Positions 25,201 through 37,200 of a stretch of 64,000 nt of DNA are shown here, piece by piece. The stretch is from Crocodylus rhombifer (Eukaryota; Chordata; Crocodylia; Crocodylidae), in contig JAVSML010024005.1 of the NCBI GenBank assembly GCA_038503035.1, positions 817,530-881,529 on the forward strand. Reading direction: 5' to 3'. A program made the position numbers and the translations under genes. Position 1 is the first letter of the stretch. The number at the start of each line of letters is the position of its first letter. The notes beneath the pieces were generated by a model. That model was not told the origin of the DNA. It made no database searches and saw only the letters and a program-made list of their open reading frames with translations.

Positions 25201-28200
25201 AATTTGACTATCTGGATCATTTAAAATATAAAAAGCTGTATAGAAGGAGACTTTAGAGCAAGAGTATATCTAGTTCAAATGAGTGGGTGGTGGGCATGGA
25301 CTGGGACAGTCAGGAGACAGTCAGTCAGTTGGGCCATGATAGGACAAAAAATAGCAGACAAAAATGAAGTGACAGGGCCTGAAGGCAAAGCCTTTCTGCT
25401 CCTTTCCCATGCATGCTTAGCTTCCTTAGCTTAGCATGTTTGGCCCAGCTCCAACTGGTAGTTACATAGAAGTGGCACATTTTAATAAAGACAGAGCAGA
25501 CATGTACTAGGGAATGCTCTGGGACTGTCTCTTGAAGGTAAAGAGGGAGAGATGCAAGTTGGCTTTTTCCTTTTCTTGGTGTATAACGAGACAAAAGGCA
25601 TTGTTTGTTTTAAAAAAAAAGACATTTTATGGTGACTAGGGAATGAGTGAACTGATAGCTCTGCATGAGTTCAGAGTGAGTGATGAGCACAATGTGATGG
25701 CAAAAACTTAATTTGTACTCTTTGGAATATTATTAGAGTTTTTTGCTGATACTTCTTTAACTTCACTAACTAATGATCATTTTGGAGAGATGTCTTTGTT
25801 TGAAAACTTGTATCTTGGCTTCTTTAATGATGGGAGAGGTTTGGCTGAAGAGAGATGCTTAAACTAGCAGGAATGATTGGATAGAACATGCCTGATACTT
25901 TTTAGATACAGAAATGAGCACTCCTTTCCCAGCACCAAGGAGATCTTTTAAGGGTGAATGAACAAAACATTCAGGTCTACACATCATGAAGAAACAGAAG
26001 GTGATGCAATATCTCTTTAAAATATCCCTTGACAGGCTCATTTAAGATGTGGGTTTGTTTAATTACAGTAGGATAGTCTTCTATACAGGTTTCTCTATAT
26101 CTGTTTTCAACAGATAGTGCTTAAATGATCTTGTAGAAAGCAAGGAATGGAAGCAGTTCATTAGAGGAGATGGTTGGCAAAAAAACAGATATCCTAAAGA
26201 AGGCATTGAGACTTCTTTTCCTTGCAGATCTCCTGGTTTTTAGGTGTCTTTTGATCATAGTAAAATCCTTGACATCACAATGTAGATTTTCAGTCAGAGT
26301 GTCACCACAGATGGTGAACAGAATCGTGGATTCAGCACGAAGCATCCTAAATAAGTTCATTCCAGATATATATATCTACACGGATCACATGAAGGGGACC
26401 AGCTCTGGAAAGTAAGTACTAAAGGTTTGGACAGTGCTGTAGCAGGGGTGGGGGCAGCGGCGGCATTTGCCCCAGGCACCAAAGCAGAGGGGCATCAACA
26501 GGTGCTGCCTACCTGGGGTAGGGCACAGGACAGAGTTGCGAGCAGCTCATTTAGGGGGGGTGAGGGGATGGGGGAAGGGCAGCTCCCACCACTGTGTGCA
26601 TTCCTGGGCAAGCATTGGGGTGGGGGGGGGGCGTGTGCCCCCCAGATCTGTCCATGCAGATAGGGAGGGCTGCTGCTGCAGGCTCTGCCCTGAGTGCTAA
26701 ACTTCCTTGCCACAGCTCTGGGTTTGGGAAATGTAACTTATAAAAACATTATAAATATTTTTTGGCTTGTCTGTTAATGTGCCAAATGAAAACAGTACAG
26801 TTGATCTTCATTGCCAAATCATCTGTATAGTAAATTACTTTTTACAAGAAAAATGAAAGCAGTTCCTAAATGGAATGCATCTAGGTTTCAATCAAGAAAC
26901 ATGTGCTAAACGTGAAATGTTATCAATGGATTACTGATATATTACAACATTTCCTCTTGGTTTTTCTTCAACATTTAAAACTGTTGCTTTAGTCTAGTCC
27001 TGTGCTTTAACGTGAGAGAGAGGGTACAGGGCATGCAATGATTATAATGCAAAGACTAAAATTTGAGTCAGGTTGTAGACATGAATTGGGAAATCTGATA
27101 TATAAGCCCTTTGAAAAGTTAGGATTCAAAGCCAAAGTGGTAAACAACAGTGGTAAAAAATAATTATAATACTACATTTTATTGATTTTTCTCATTAATA
27201 AAATGTGAAAATGATACAGGGTGGGGGCATAACCAGTATAATACATCAAGGCACAAATTGAGGAGGGGTTTTGCTAAAGTGTTTGTCTAGTTCCATTGTC
27301 CCGTTGTTGTTTATAACTAAGGGTGGAGGAGAGCTAAGAAACAACTTCCTTTTCTTATCTCTAATTCACACCAACGCACCCCCCCCCACTCCCTCTCTAC
27401 AAGCAGTTTTCCCTCTTCCTTGCTTGACTCATTTTTTGTTTTGTTGTGTGGACAGGAGAGGACACTTAGCTGAAATCACACAGGTAATTGAGAGACAATG
27501 GAATATAGTGCTATTTGTGGGTGTTTATCTGGTATTTACGCTGGTTGTTTCTTTCGAGACTGAAAATCCCAATATGTTGTAAACCAAGGGAAGGACACTG
27601 GAATTTCTGTTTTTGTTTTATCATCTATTATATATCACAAAAACTGAGTCACATTCCTGGGTGTTTGCCCAAGAGTCCTGCTGCAGTCGGAGGGAGCCCT
27701 GTGTGTGCAGCCAAGAACAGAACTTCAGCCTTCTTGCATTCTTCTTCAGTGCAGTTTGGTGGGCCAGTAGCTTAATCACTGTGATGTGTTTGTACCTACT
27801 TCTCTTTCCCAACCTCTGTTCTCCTAACAACTGCTTTTTCTTCCTTTGGGATTTCCTGCTTCATACCTGGCTGCAGTGCTCTCTTTTGAAATCGCTTTTT
27901 GGTTGGCATTGTCCAAGTCCTTCATTAACAAACTCCTGCAGGCCCACCTGTTCATGCAGCTGTCCAGCTACATGGCATACACCTTTACTTGGGTTTTGCT
28001 TAGAGCCACAGATCATAAAGACTATGGGCCAGGAATCAATACACTATGGAAATGGCAATGAATTGGGACTCAAGAAAGCATGGCTTGGACAGAATGCTTG
28101 TGGCCAAGCTTCTTTGTGTTCGTGGGTAAATGGTATAATTTAGTCTGTTTCTCTGATTCTCATGCTTACTTTCCTCACGGGTATGGTGAGGGTGAATTCT

Positions 28201-31200
28201 TTGAATAATGTTAAGATCCATAGATCCTGCAATGATGATGGCTATGGACATATACAATTACATTTTACCCTTATTATGCCAACAGCTGCATGTAATATTT
28301 TAAGATGGATTTTCCAAATTGCTGAATGCATACAACTTCAGTCAGACAACTCTGACTGAACAAGTTCTTTTTACCAGAATATCTGAAAGCCTCTTGCATG
28401 TGATTAAGGACAATTTTTTTAAAGGGTCTCACAAGTGACTTTCAGTGAGCTGAGGCCCCTGTCTCTTCTGAAAATTAGGTGGAAGTGATGTTGACATTGT
28501 TACCTAATCTAATTAGTACAGTGTTTTCCATATTTTGGGCAAAAGGTATATGCTGTACATGAGAAAATATAGTGTGTTTTTTTGAAAGTCTAAACATCTG
28601 TGTAGAGTAGCCCTTACCTATTTATAAACTATTTTGTGCCGAGTGAGTCAACGTTTCAGTTTCTAAGAAAGGCTTTTGGGGTTTTTTTTGGTTTTTTTGT
28701 TTTCCTGTTTCAACACTCTGTGGAAAACCCCCTGGAAACAAGGCATTGTGACTCAGGGTATTGAACAGTAGCTGGCATTATTAGGAGGCTTTTTACTTCT
28801 GGGACAAGATTTTTGGTAAGTGAGGAGTGATAAAATGACAAGAAGTAGAACTAACTGCTTTCAGACAAGTCTCTCATAAATTACCATTGGCATTGGCAGA
28901 TGCCACTGAGAGGTTGAGTAAATGAGCATGGGGACCAGTATCCGTTCTCATTCTGGCTTCTCCGTGTTGGTTGGCAGGGCTGGGGAAGGCCAGTGTCCTA
29001 CCTGTCTCATGGATTAAAAGATTAGCAACAGTTAGTTGAGCATGTGTGCACTATCCCTGTTTCTTGGGATAAAAAAGATTAAGCAATGTTCCTTCCGGCT
29101 GCCGGCAGCTTCAGTGAATCCATCATCTTGGCACCTTTTACAGCTCTGAAAGTTGCTTTAAAAATGAGGAGAGACATTCTGAGTTATATTCATCTGTGTG
29201 TTGGGGGACACACTGCAGAAGGGTTTGTTGGTACAGATGGTTGCTAATATCCTCTGCAAGAGCAGGGGGATTTAGACTCTTATTTGTGTGAGCCAAATCT
29301 CTTACTGCCACATGCAGGTTTTGCTAATTAATGAGAGAGAGAGAGAGCATGTGTACTGAAAAGAAATTTGTCAAGGTTGGTAGCTGGTAAGATTTGGCTT
29401 CTCATTGCACTGTTCCCACCTTTTTCTTTGAATGCCTTTTCTGTCAGGAAGAGAAGGAAGGTCTTAATATACTTCCCACATTACTCTATAAACACAGACA
29501 GTTAAATGTGGGTGGGGATCACCAATACATGCAAAGGGGTAATCTCACTGGCTCTGTAGTAGTGCTGGCAAGAGCACAGCAGAAGGAAAAGACACAGACG
29601 TAGTCAGTTTGAGTCTCTGAGCTGCATTTGGTGATTAGAATTGGGAACAGAATGGCAGTCGGCATACACTCTAATTAGTAACAGCAAAAGAATATGCGTA
29701 GACCAGGGGCGGGCAATTATTTCAGGCGGAGGGCCACTTACTGAGTTTTGGCAAGCCATCGAGGGCTGCATGACAGGCAGGCAGGGGCAGCTAAGTATTA
29801 ATTTTCTAAATTTTTTAGGGGCCCCGCGGGCTGGATAGAATGGCCTGGCAGGCCTCATTTTGCCCACCTCTGGTATAGACCATTCCAGTGTGTGTCACTT
29901 CTTCTATAGCTGTAAAGAAAAGGATTCAGTTGGCCAAAGTGTATTAGTACAGCAGTGGCTGTTCCAGCTAGTGCTGTCTTGAACATCCTGGCAGTCAAGA
30001 GTGGAGGATCTGCTGTAATGTTACAACAGCAGTACATGTTAGATTGAAGCATATCCTGCTGCTTTAGTGTATTTGAGTGAGGAAGGGCCGGAAGTACCTC
30101 ATGGGGCTTTCTAGTGGCCTTTGCTTTTGACCTGTCTCTCCTTTGAAGCCTTGACATACTCTAGAGCAGCGGTTCTCAACCTTTTTTGTATGAGGACTCA
30201 TTTGTAAACATTAGTGGCCAGTCCCAACCCAGTGACCCTCACTCCCAACCTGCTGCGACCCCCCCCCCATGCCCTGTGTGGGGCAGGGGGTAGCGGGGGG
30301 GGCTGGAGGGCGGGTGTAGGGCATGGCGGGCCCCAAGCAACCCCTGGCAGCCTGGAATTCTGCCAGTCTGCAAGCAAAAAGTCCCGATTTCCCACGTTTT
30401 TCTTCTTTAAAGGAGAATCCATTTTTAAAGTTTGTTCTCAACCCTTCCACATATGCTTGCAACCCACTTTTGGGTCATGATCCACAGGTTGAGAAACACT
30501 GTTCTAGAGCAGATTTGGGATTACTAGTGTGATAGAGGATCTCTGACAGGAAGGGGAAATGGAGAGTCTTGGCAAAAAAAACCTTCTTCCCCACAAATGC
30601 AAAAGGGAAGAGCGGGCAGCAGGTAGCTCAATTTAAGAAGCTGATAGACTGAAATGGGAAGCAAAAAAGGCATATCCAAAATCTAGAATGCAAAAGTGGC
30701 AAGGGGAGAGGTGCAGGAGACCTGAAGGAAAAGGCTGGCATGCCGGTTGGAGAAGGAGGCTGCATTTGTGTCCAGTTGACTTTTATTCTATCGAGTAATC
30801 TCCATGTTTGTTCTTCTCTCAATCCTGAAGAAATGAAACTGGGCTCCTTATCAGGCCTGAGAATCCCTTCCTTGTTCACTCTTGCCAGCTAGCCTCTGTT
30901 CCTGGGTCTCCTGCAAAATTGTCCTGCGGCATAATTGTCTGCAGCACTTAGTTCCTCATTTGATCTGTTTGTCTTCCAATATTCATCTTTAAAAGAATTG
31001 AATACCCATTTGAACTCAAGATTTTGTTTTGAGTTAAGTGTTTAAAGCAAACCATGTACACGAAGAAGGAAACGGGCTTTGATTTTTTTTATTTTTTTTT
31101 TGTCCATTGGTGAGTTTGTGAGAGACAGTGGATGCACGTGTGGATTTTTCTCTTCATTTTGTGACTCGTCCATTAGCAGTTAAAGGCGTAACATGCAAGT

Positions 31201-34200
31201 TTGTTTTGCTTCTTCTAGAAGAGCCATTACAAACAGAGAAGATATGTAGAGAAGTCTTCAGAATACAATTTGAAATGCTGTGTAAATGTGTGCATCAAAC
31301 TCTTAATGTGGCACAGGCGCTTTCTTGAAACTGATTGAGGTCAATTCCAGGGCTGTGAATCAGTGGCAGTGATCACTCCACATGCCCCTTTACGCTGCCG
31401 GGGTATATATACACATAGTTTTCTATCCTGCTATGCGCCGGAGATCTGCAGCTTCAGAGCAGACTCAATTAATTGAGTTCATCAAGTGTGCTCCTCACGC
31501 AAGCTGAGGCGAACTATGCTGCACCATATGCAGTTGTATAAGTGGTGAAATGCACATCAGCCTGCAGAAAATGGCAGTGGTGCACTTTTGAACTAAAGCA
31601 CCTCTGATGTGTGTTAGTTCAAAAGCACGCCGCTACCATTTTCTCAGTGCTGATGCTCATTTCATCGCTTATACAACTGCAAGCGTCTCAGTGCCAGGTG
31701 CTTTTCAAAGCACCCGGTGCTGTGGTGCTTGCATGTGTAAAAATGGCAGGGTTTTAGGATGAGAAAGTACTGTCAGTGATGCAGTGTAGTTGTTCCAGTT
31801 ATCCATACCAGCATTTCTCAGTCTTCTAGTATTGATGATGCTTTATTTGAAAGCAAAGATTTTCATGAGTGCTTAGGATTTGTTATTAAAGGAAGAGTGA
31901 AAAAGTATCATACACCTTTCTAATGAATGAGTGTGCTTCGGGTAGTCAATGAAGAATTCTTGACTTTGAAACACAAGTTGGGCTGGGAGTGGGGGAAATG
32001 TGAATTTGCTGTCAAGTTCCTTAATTGTAGTCATGATTGGGCATCTGAAATAGATCATTTGCATTCTAGTTGCCTTTTTTGTGGATTGGGAACTGCATGT
32101 GGTAAAAATCATCCTTAATGCCATTTGTGATGCTATATATTGTGTATGTTGCATATTTTGAGTGTACTGCACCAGCCAACGGTGCAGAATTTGGAGTTCT
32201 GTCAGAGCCCTGGGAGCATTGAAGAGCATATGCTTCTATGCTCTGCTCAAATACTGATAGTTTGCACATACCAATTTGTGCCTAGTGTGACAGTTTTGCT
32301 GGCTGTTAGGTCAATTATACTGAATTTAGGTTTGGACCCTTCTGATTAGAAGACCATATTATTGGAAAAGAGAAACTAGTGACACTATCCTAGTTCATCT
32401 CTGCTAGGAAAACTTACACTTGAGGAGAATGAAACAAATTGTTTTGAACTGGCAATTTTTAATATTCTCCCAAAGCTGAAAATGAAAATACTGTATGAAT
32501 AAAAAAAATGTGTTAATGTATTGTTTGGACTTCTTGGTAAAACTGGACTTAGTGATCTGTGGATTTCAAGGAAGGCAAAATCCCACCTCTGGCATCCACA
32601 GTAAGACAAGGTAGTATTGCATACTGGCATTGTTCTGGGTTTTGCAGCACAGGAATTCTGTCAAAGAATAAATTCTGAAATTCTTGCTAGAAAGGATGTT
32701 TGCACCTGTTTTGAGCTGAAAGGGGAAAGAGCTAGCAAGTAAGATGAGATAAAGCTCTGTCGACTGTTGCACTTAAACAGGTTTTTAAACCTAGTACTAA
32801 GAATTGACACAACCCTCGGTTGATGAATAGCAGAAAGGCTTGCTTTAATAACTACCAACAAGCTACAATGCTAAATGATAGAAAAAAGACTCTTTCCCAA
32901 TATAAAATGAGCTTTTAGTCCTTGTGTTATCTTAACTGCAGTAGTGTTTTCTTACCAATGTAAGCAGGGAAACTGGTTCAATTTTGCAGCCTTTACTCAT
33001 GAGCTGGGTGGTACAGTATGGCTTCTTGATCTTTCCAGGACTACACACATTGCTGGCAAATCTGCTTAGTTCTTATACTGTTTAATTGTATAGCTTCAAA
33101 GCATTTTTTCTTTGGTGGGTGGCCACTTGAAGTCCGAACAAAACGGGGAGGAAAAGGAGGGTGATCATCTTATTAGAAATGTTAAATTGCCTGTATCCTG
33201 GTTTTTGATTTGTCTAGATGTGAAGACTTGTGTTGCTTGCAGCCCCTGAAATTAGAATTCAATTACAGGTGATGGGTCTTGAGTGGTTAAACAGGATGCG
33301 TAGAGCCTTGGTTACCGGACCGGTCTTTGGGTATTTGTTTATTAACGGGGCAAATTTGCAATGGTCTGTTTACAAAACTCCAGACATATGATGGATGACT
33401 GAAACATTTGTAACACCTTAGACATTGGATTCCTGTCTGGAGAAATGTGAGGATGTCACGTACAGGACATCTTTTTTGTATTCAATGCACCTTTTACAGG
33501 TTTTGCTTGAAATGTACATTTAGTGTTTTGTCTTCTTTAGTTGCTGGTTCAATTGAAATGTTTATGTAGTTTCCTTTCCTTCTCTAGTTGCACTGGCTCA
33601 GCCTCTTTCTCTGGCTTTCTTAGCTTGGAGATACACATGTGATTAGTGTCAGGTCTCTGCCAACAATTTTAACCATCACTTTTATTATTTTACTAGCGGA
33701 AGGACCTGTTCTTTGCCTGGGTAATTATTTTTGTAATTGCAGTGGTTGTTTATTTTCAGAGAACTTATTTTAAAGAAGATAGTACAACATATTTAATATT
33801 TAACGTGAACTGACATCTCAAATGACATTCAAAAAATTATCTTTATTGTAGAACTTCATTGTGAATAATGTTCACGGTGTTTCCTGTTGACCTCAGTACA
33901 TACAGCCCTCTTCAACTACCAGCTCTTGAGCAAGCCACATATAACTGTCCATGTGAAAAGGATTGTTCCCTCAAATAGTCACTGGAAACCCAAAAAGGGT
34001 TAAATGAAACCCACCTATAATTTTCCTCAGGTGGTATTCAGTGATTTTTGGAAGGTTTAGAGTAGATAGGACCAGCCATTCTTGAGTTAAAAGCAAACAT
34101 ACATACAGATATACTCTTGATTTTATATATAAAGATGGCATGGGTCTGGTATTGAGTACCACAAGCTCCACCCTCTCTTATGCCTAATGGGTTGCAAGCC

Positions 34201-37200
34201 ATTAGCAGAATTTAATATTATTTGTGGCAGGTTTGTTACCACAACCCAGTCTTGTCCCAGCCACTGTCTTGCATTTTTGTGCAAGACACACAGTTCTGAG
34301 CTTTCACTGTTTTTCACAGCCAGCAGACTACTTTGTATACTGGTTTTTGCCAAATCCAGAAGCATTAAGTGATGGTTCTTTAAGAAATCTTAGTTTTGTT
34401 TTTGACAGTTAGTGAGGTCAGTTGCTTTTAGAAACAGCAGCTATCAAAGGTGGGTAAAATGAATATTTAAAGATCATTTATTAGGCTGTAGCTTATTAAG
34501 AGTGAAGAGTGTATGGGTTAGTGGGAAGGACAGGTTTTGCTGGATTGAATTCTGAAATGCTGTTAGCTAACCAGTTACTCTGAGGGAGCATGTTGGAGAC
34601 TTTATGGGTAGGTTAGAAGGAGAGTAGTTTAGCTTTTTATCTTTTAAATTTCAAATACATCTTTTGGTTTTGTCATTCTCTTTCAGGTCTCCAGGTTTTG
34701 GCCTGTCTCTTGTTGCAGAAACCATCAATGGCACTTTTCTCAGTGCTGAATTGGCTTCTAACCCTCAGGGCCAGGGAGCTGCTGTACTCCCAGAAGAACT
34801 TGGTCAGAACTGTGCAAAGCTGTTGCTGGAGGAGATTTACAGAGTAAGTAGCTGAAACAGTCTCTCTGTCCCTTGTGTACAGGTAGGAAAGGTAGCAGCC
34901 TGGAGGGAGTTTCAACTGAGGCATGTTCTCACAGCTAGTCTTTCTGAATTTCTAGTAACAATTAAACCATGAAAAATAAGCGCTTTTAATACACAGATAG
35001 ATGAGTTGGGGTTTTTTTAGAATAGTAATTTGATGTTCCCTTGATGTTCCTTGATATTAATTGAGAGGCTGCCCCTGAGTCCCAGAGTGCCCTCACCAGT
35101 GCTTTGCCTAACCTGACTCGTTTCTCTTGATTGCTGGGTCCTCTGTCCACTAGCCAAAACAACATGGTTCCCAGGGGTGTTTCTTGCACCCTGGCGGGCC
35201 TACTGGTGCCTAGCTGGTACCATGAACCAGTGGTCACCACCTGTGGCCTGAATGGCCCTTATTTAAGCCTTAGGGCTCTTAATTGTGGCGTCCTGCCGCC
35301 CCCATAGCCACACCAGTAATCAAGGTTATTGTGAGCCATACAGTCAGGGGGTACCAGGCACTGTTACAGGCTTGTGTATGTGTCCATAGAAGGTAGAAGC
35401 TGGGTAATGTGGCTGCCTGTGGTAGCAGGGAACCAGACTCAAGACTTAGGAGGTCCCTTCAAGCCCTTGGTTCCTTATTATCTGCAGCTCATTCACTCCT
35501 ACTCTGTATGGATCCAGTCCTGGCAATGAGGTAGGGCTCTCAGAAATACTAATCCTAGTGCACATATTCTTGAAGGTGCAATTAGTCCACTCACAATTGA
35601 AAGCTCAGCTGTTTGTAAGTGGAAAGGAGTTAGTCAGAGGCAACTGCTGTTGTATGTCTCCAGTTGCAATTACCTACAGCAACAGCCATTTGCTACTTCT
35701 GTTTAAAAAAACTGAATTCAGAGTCTTGTTGCTTGATTACGAAAAAGGTTCCTGTATCTCCTGCTTGGAAAATCCTCCCCTTCCCACAAGCACTTTTTAG
35801 GTGACACAAAGAGCCAGAAATCCAATTTCCTGCCAAATACTGATTTCCACTTGGGTTCCAGCAGCAGTGGCTATTTTTTACTTAAAAAGCAATAAAACCA
35901 CACAGCATTTTGTAAATTAAAACTATGTGCCACTAGGGAAACTGCCTAGTTATTTATTACTACTGTATTTTTCAGCACCAAAGTATGTCAAACATTTTAC
36001 AGAATAAGTAGAGATAGTGGCCTACCAGTGGCACAGACTTCAAGCAAATTCGTTTTAAGTTGCTGCATAATAATCCTGGCTGCACCCAAGATTGCCCTGC
36101 TCATTCACTCCCACTCTGTATGGATGCAATCCTGGCAATGAGGTAGAGCTCTCAGCATACATGCTCAAGGCAGCCAATCTATGGATGGCACTGGGCCTGT
36201 GTTAAAGCTGACATTGAGGGGTTTGCATTACCTTGTTTATGAGAGTTGGTGCACATGGAGTAGAAGCAAGTGGACAGGACATGCCTCATAGTGATGCTCC
36301 CAGGTATAACATAGATGCTGTCCTAAGAGGCAAGTGCCAAATGTCAAAACTGAAAGATAGTGAAATTTTTTGGAGGTGGCCAACAGATATGATTTTGTGT
36401 GTGGAGGTGGTAAGCAGTTTCTGAGGCAGGAATGCAGACTCTTCGTAGGTCAGGTGATTTTAACATTTTACCTATTAGTGAGTCAACATGTACTGTATGG
36501 GAAATGGCTTACTTTGGCCCTCTGGGAGGCTGAGAACTAAAGTAGCTTTTAAAGTTTTTTTGTTTCCTTAACAGTCCTGCCAACATGGAAGAGATTGTGG
36601 TAAAGTTAAGTGCTAAGGACTATCAAGACTTTGACTTGACAGTGTGCATTATGGTAGCACCAGGGATGGGGCAGCACTGCTGTTGAATTCTTTAAGACCA
36701 GGTTCTTGCCACACATGGTTATGTTGGCATTAGCCTTCACAGCCCAGAGGGGCCGTCAAAAAGCCACCATGAAGAATGATGCAACCCTTCTTTGGGAGCT
36801 CTTCAGCAAGTTCAAGCCAAAGAGCAGTTAGAAAGTGAAAGGTAGTGCACTGACTCAGCACTTTCCTGCCATGTGGGTGCCACACCCTCACGCCCCCCAC
36901 ATACCACACTCTCTACCTCCCACACACATCCAACACCACCCACACACCATATCCCCCACCTCCAAACCCCACCCATCCACATCCCACACATCCATACCCT
37001 CCCCACACAAACACTCCAACCGCCACACCCTCCCACACACCAGACACAACTCTTCGCTCCCCTCATAAGGACCCCCCCAACACACCATATACGTATACCA
37101 ACCCCCCCCCCCATACATACATACTCTGCAGGGACACAGAATTCCTACCTTGCCACTGTCCTCTCTCACAGGAGGGCAATCGTAGAAATGTTTTGCCTGC

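Larger units (their letters stand above)
23573..26285 (+). other. RCL1: RCL1 intron 5 (2.7 kb), U12-type splice signals
   Basis: The 5' splice site GTATCTTTT differs from the U12 consensus GTATCCTTT at one base. TCCTTGAC at 26266-26273 fits the U12 branch site TCCTTRAC exactly, with the likely branch A at 26272, 13 bases before the intron end. No pyrimidine tract precedes the acceptor. The intron also holds a hAT-like piece near 24950-25100. Confidence 0.75.
26412..34686 (+). other. RCL1: RCL1 intron 6 (8.3 kb)
   Basis: Contents seen: a GC-rich block at 26430-26700 (start GGGGTGGGGGCAGCGGCGGC) that looks like part of an interspersed repeat, a (GA)n run at about 29333-29347, hATs at 29704-29872 and 30167-30501, a foldback element at 31401-31747, and a Helitron remnant at 33693-33995. 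No extra exon was recognised. Confidence 0.75.

Noticed and set aside
36585..36831. Two short open frames, the first beginning [11 protein letters not shown] and the second ending in a Lys/Ser-rich tail, in adjacent frames
   Set aside because: About 33 and 56 codons without recognisable homology. A frameshifted processed pseudogene is possible, but open stretches this short arise by chance.
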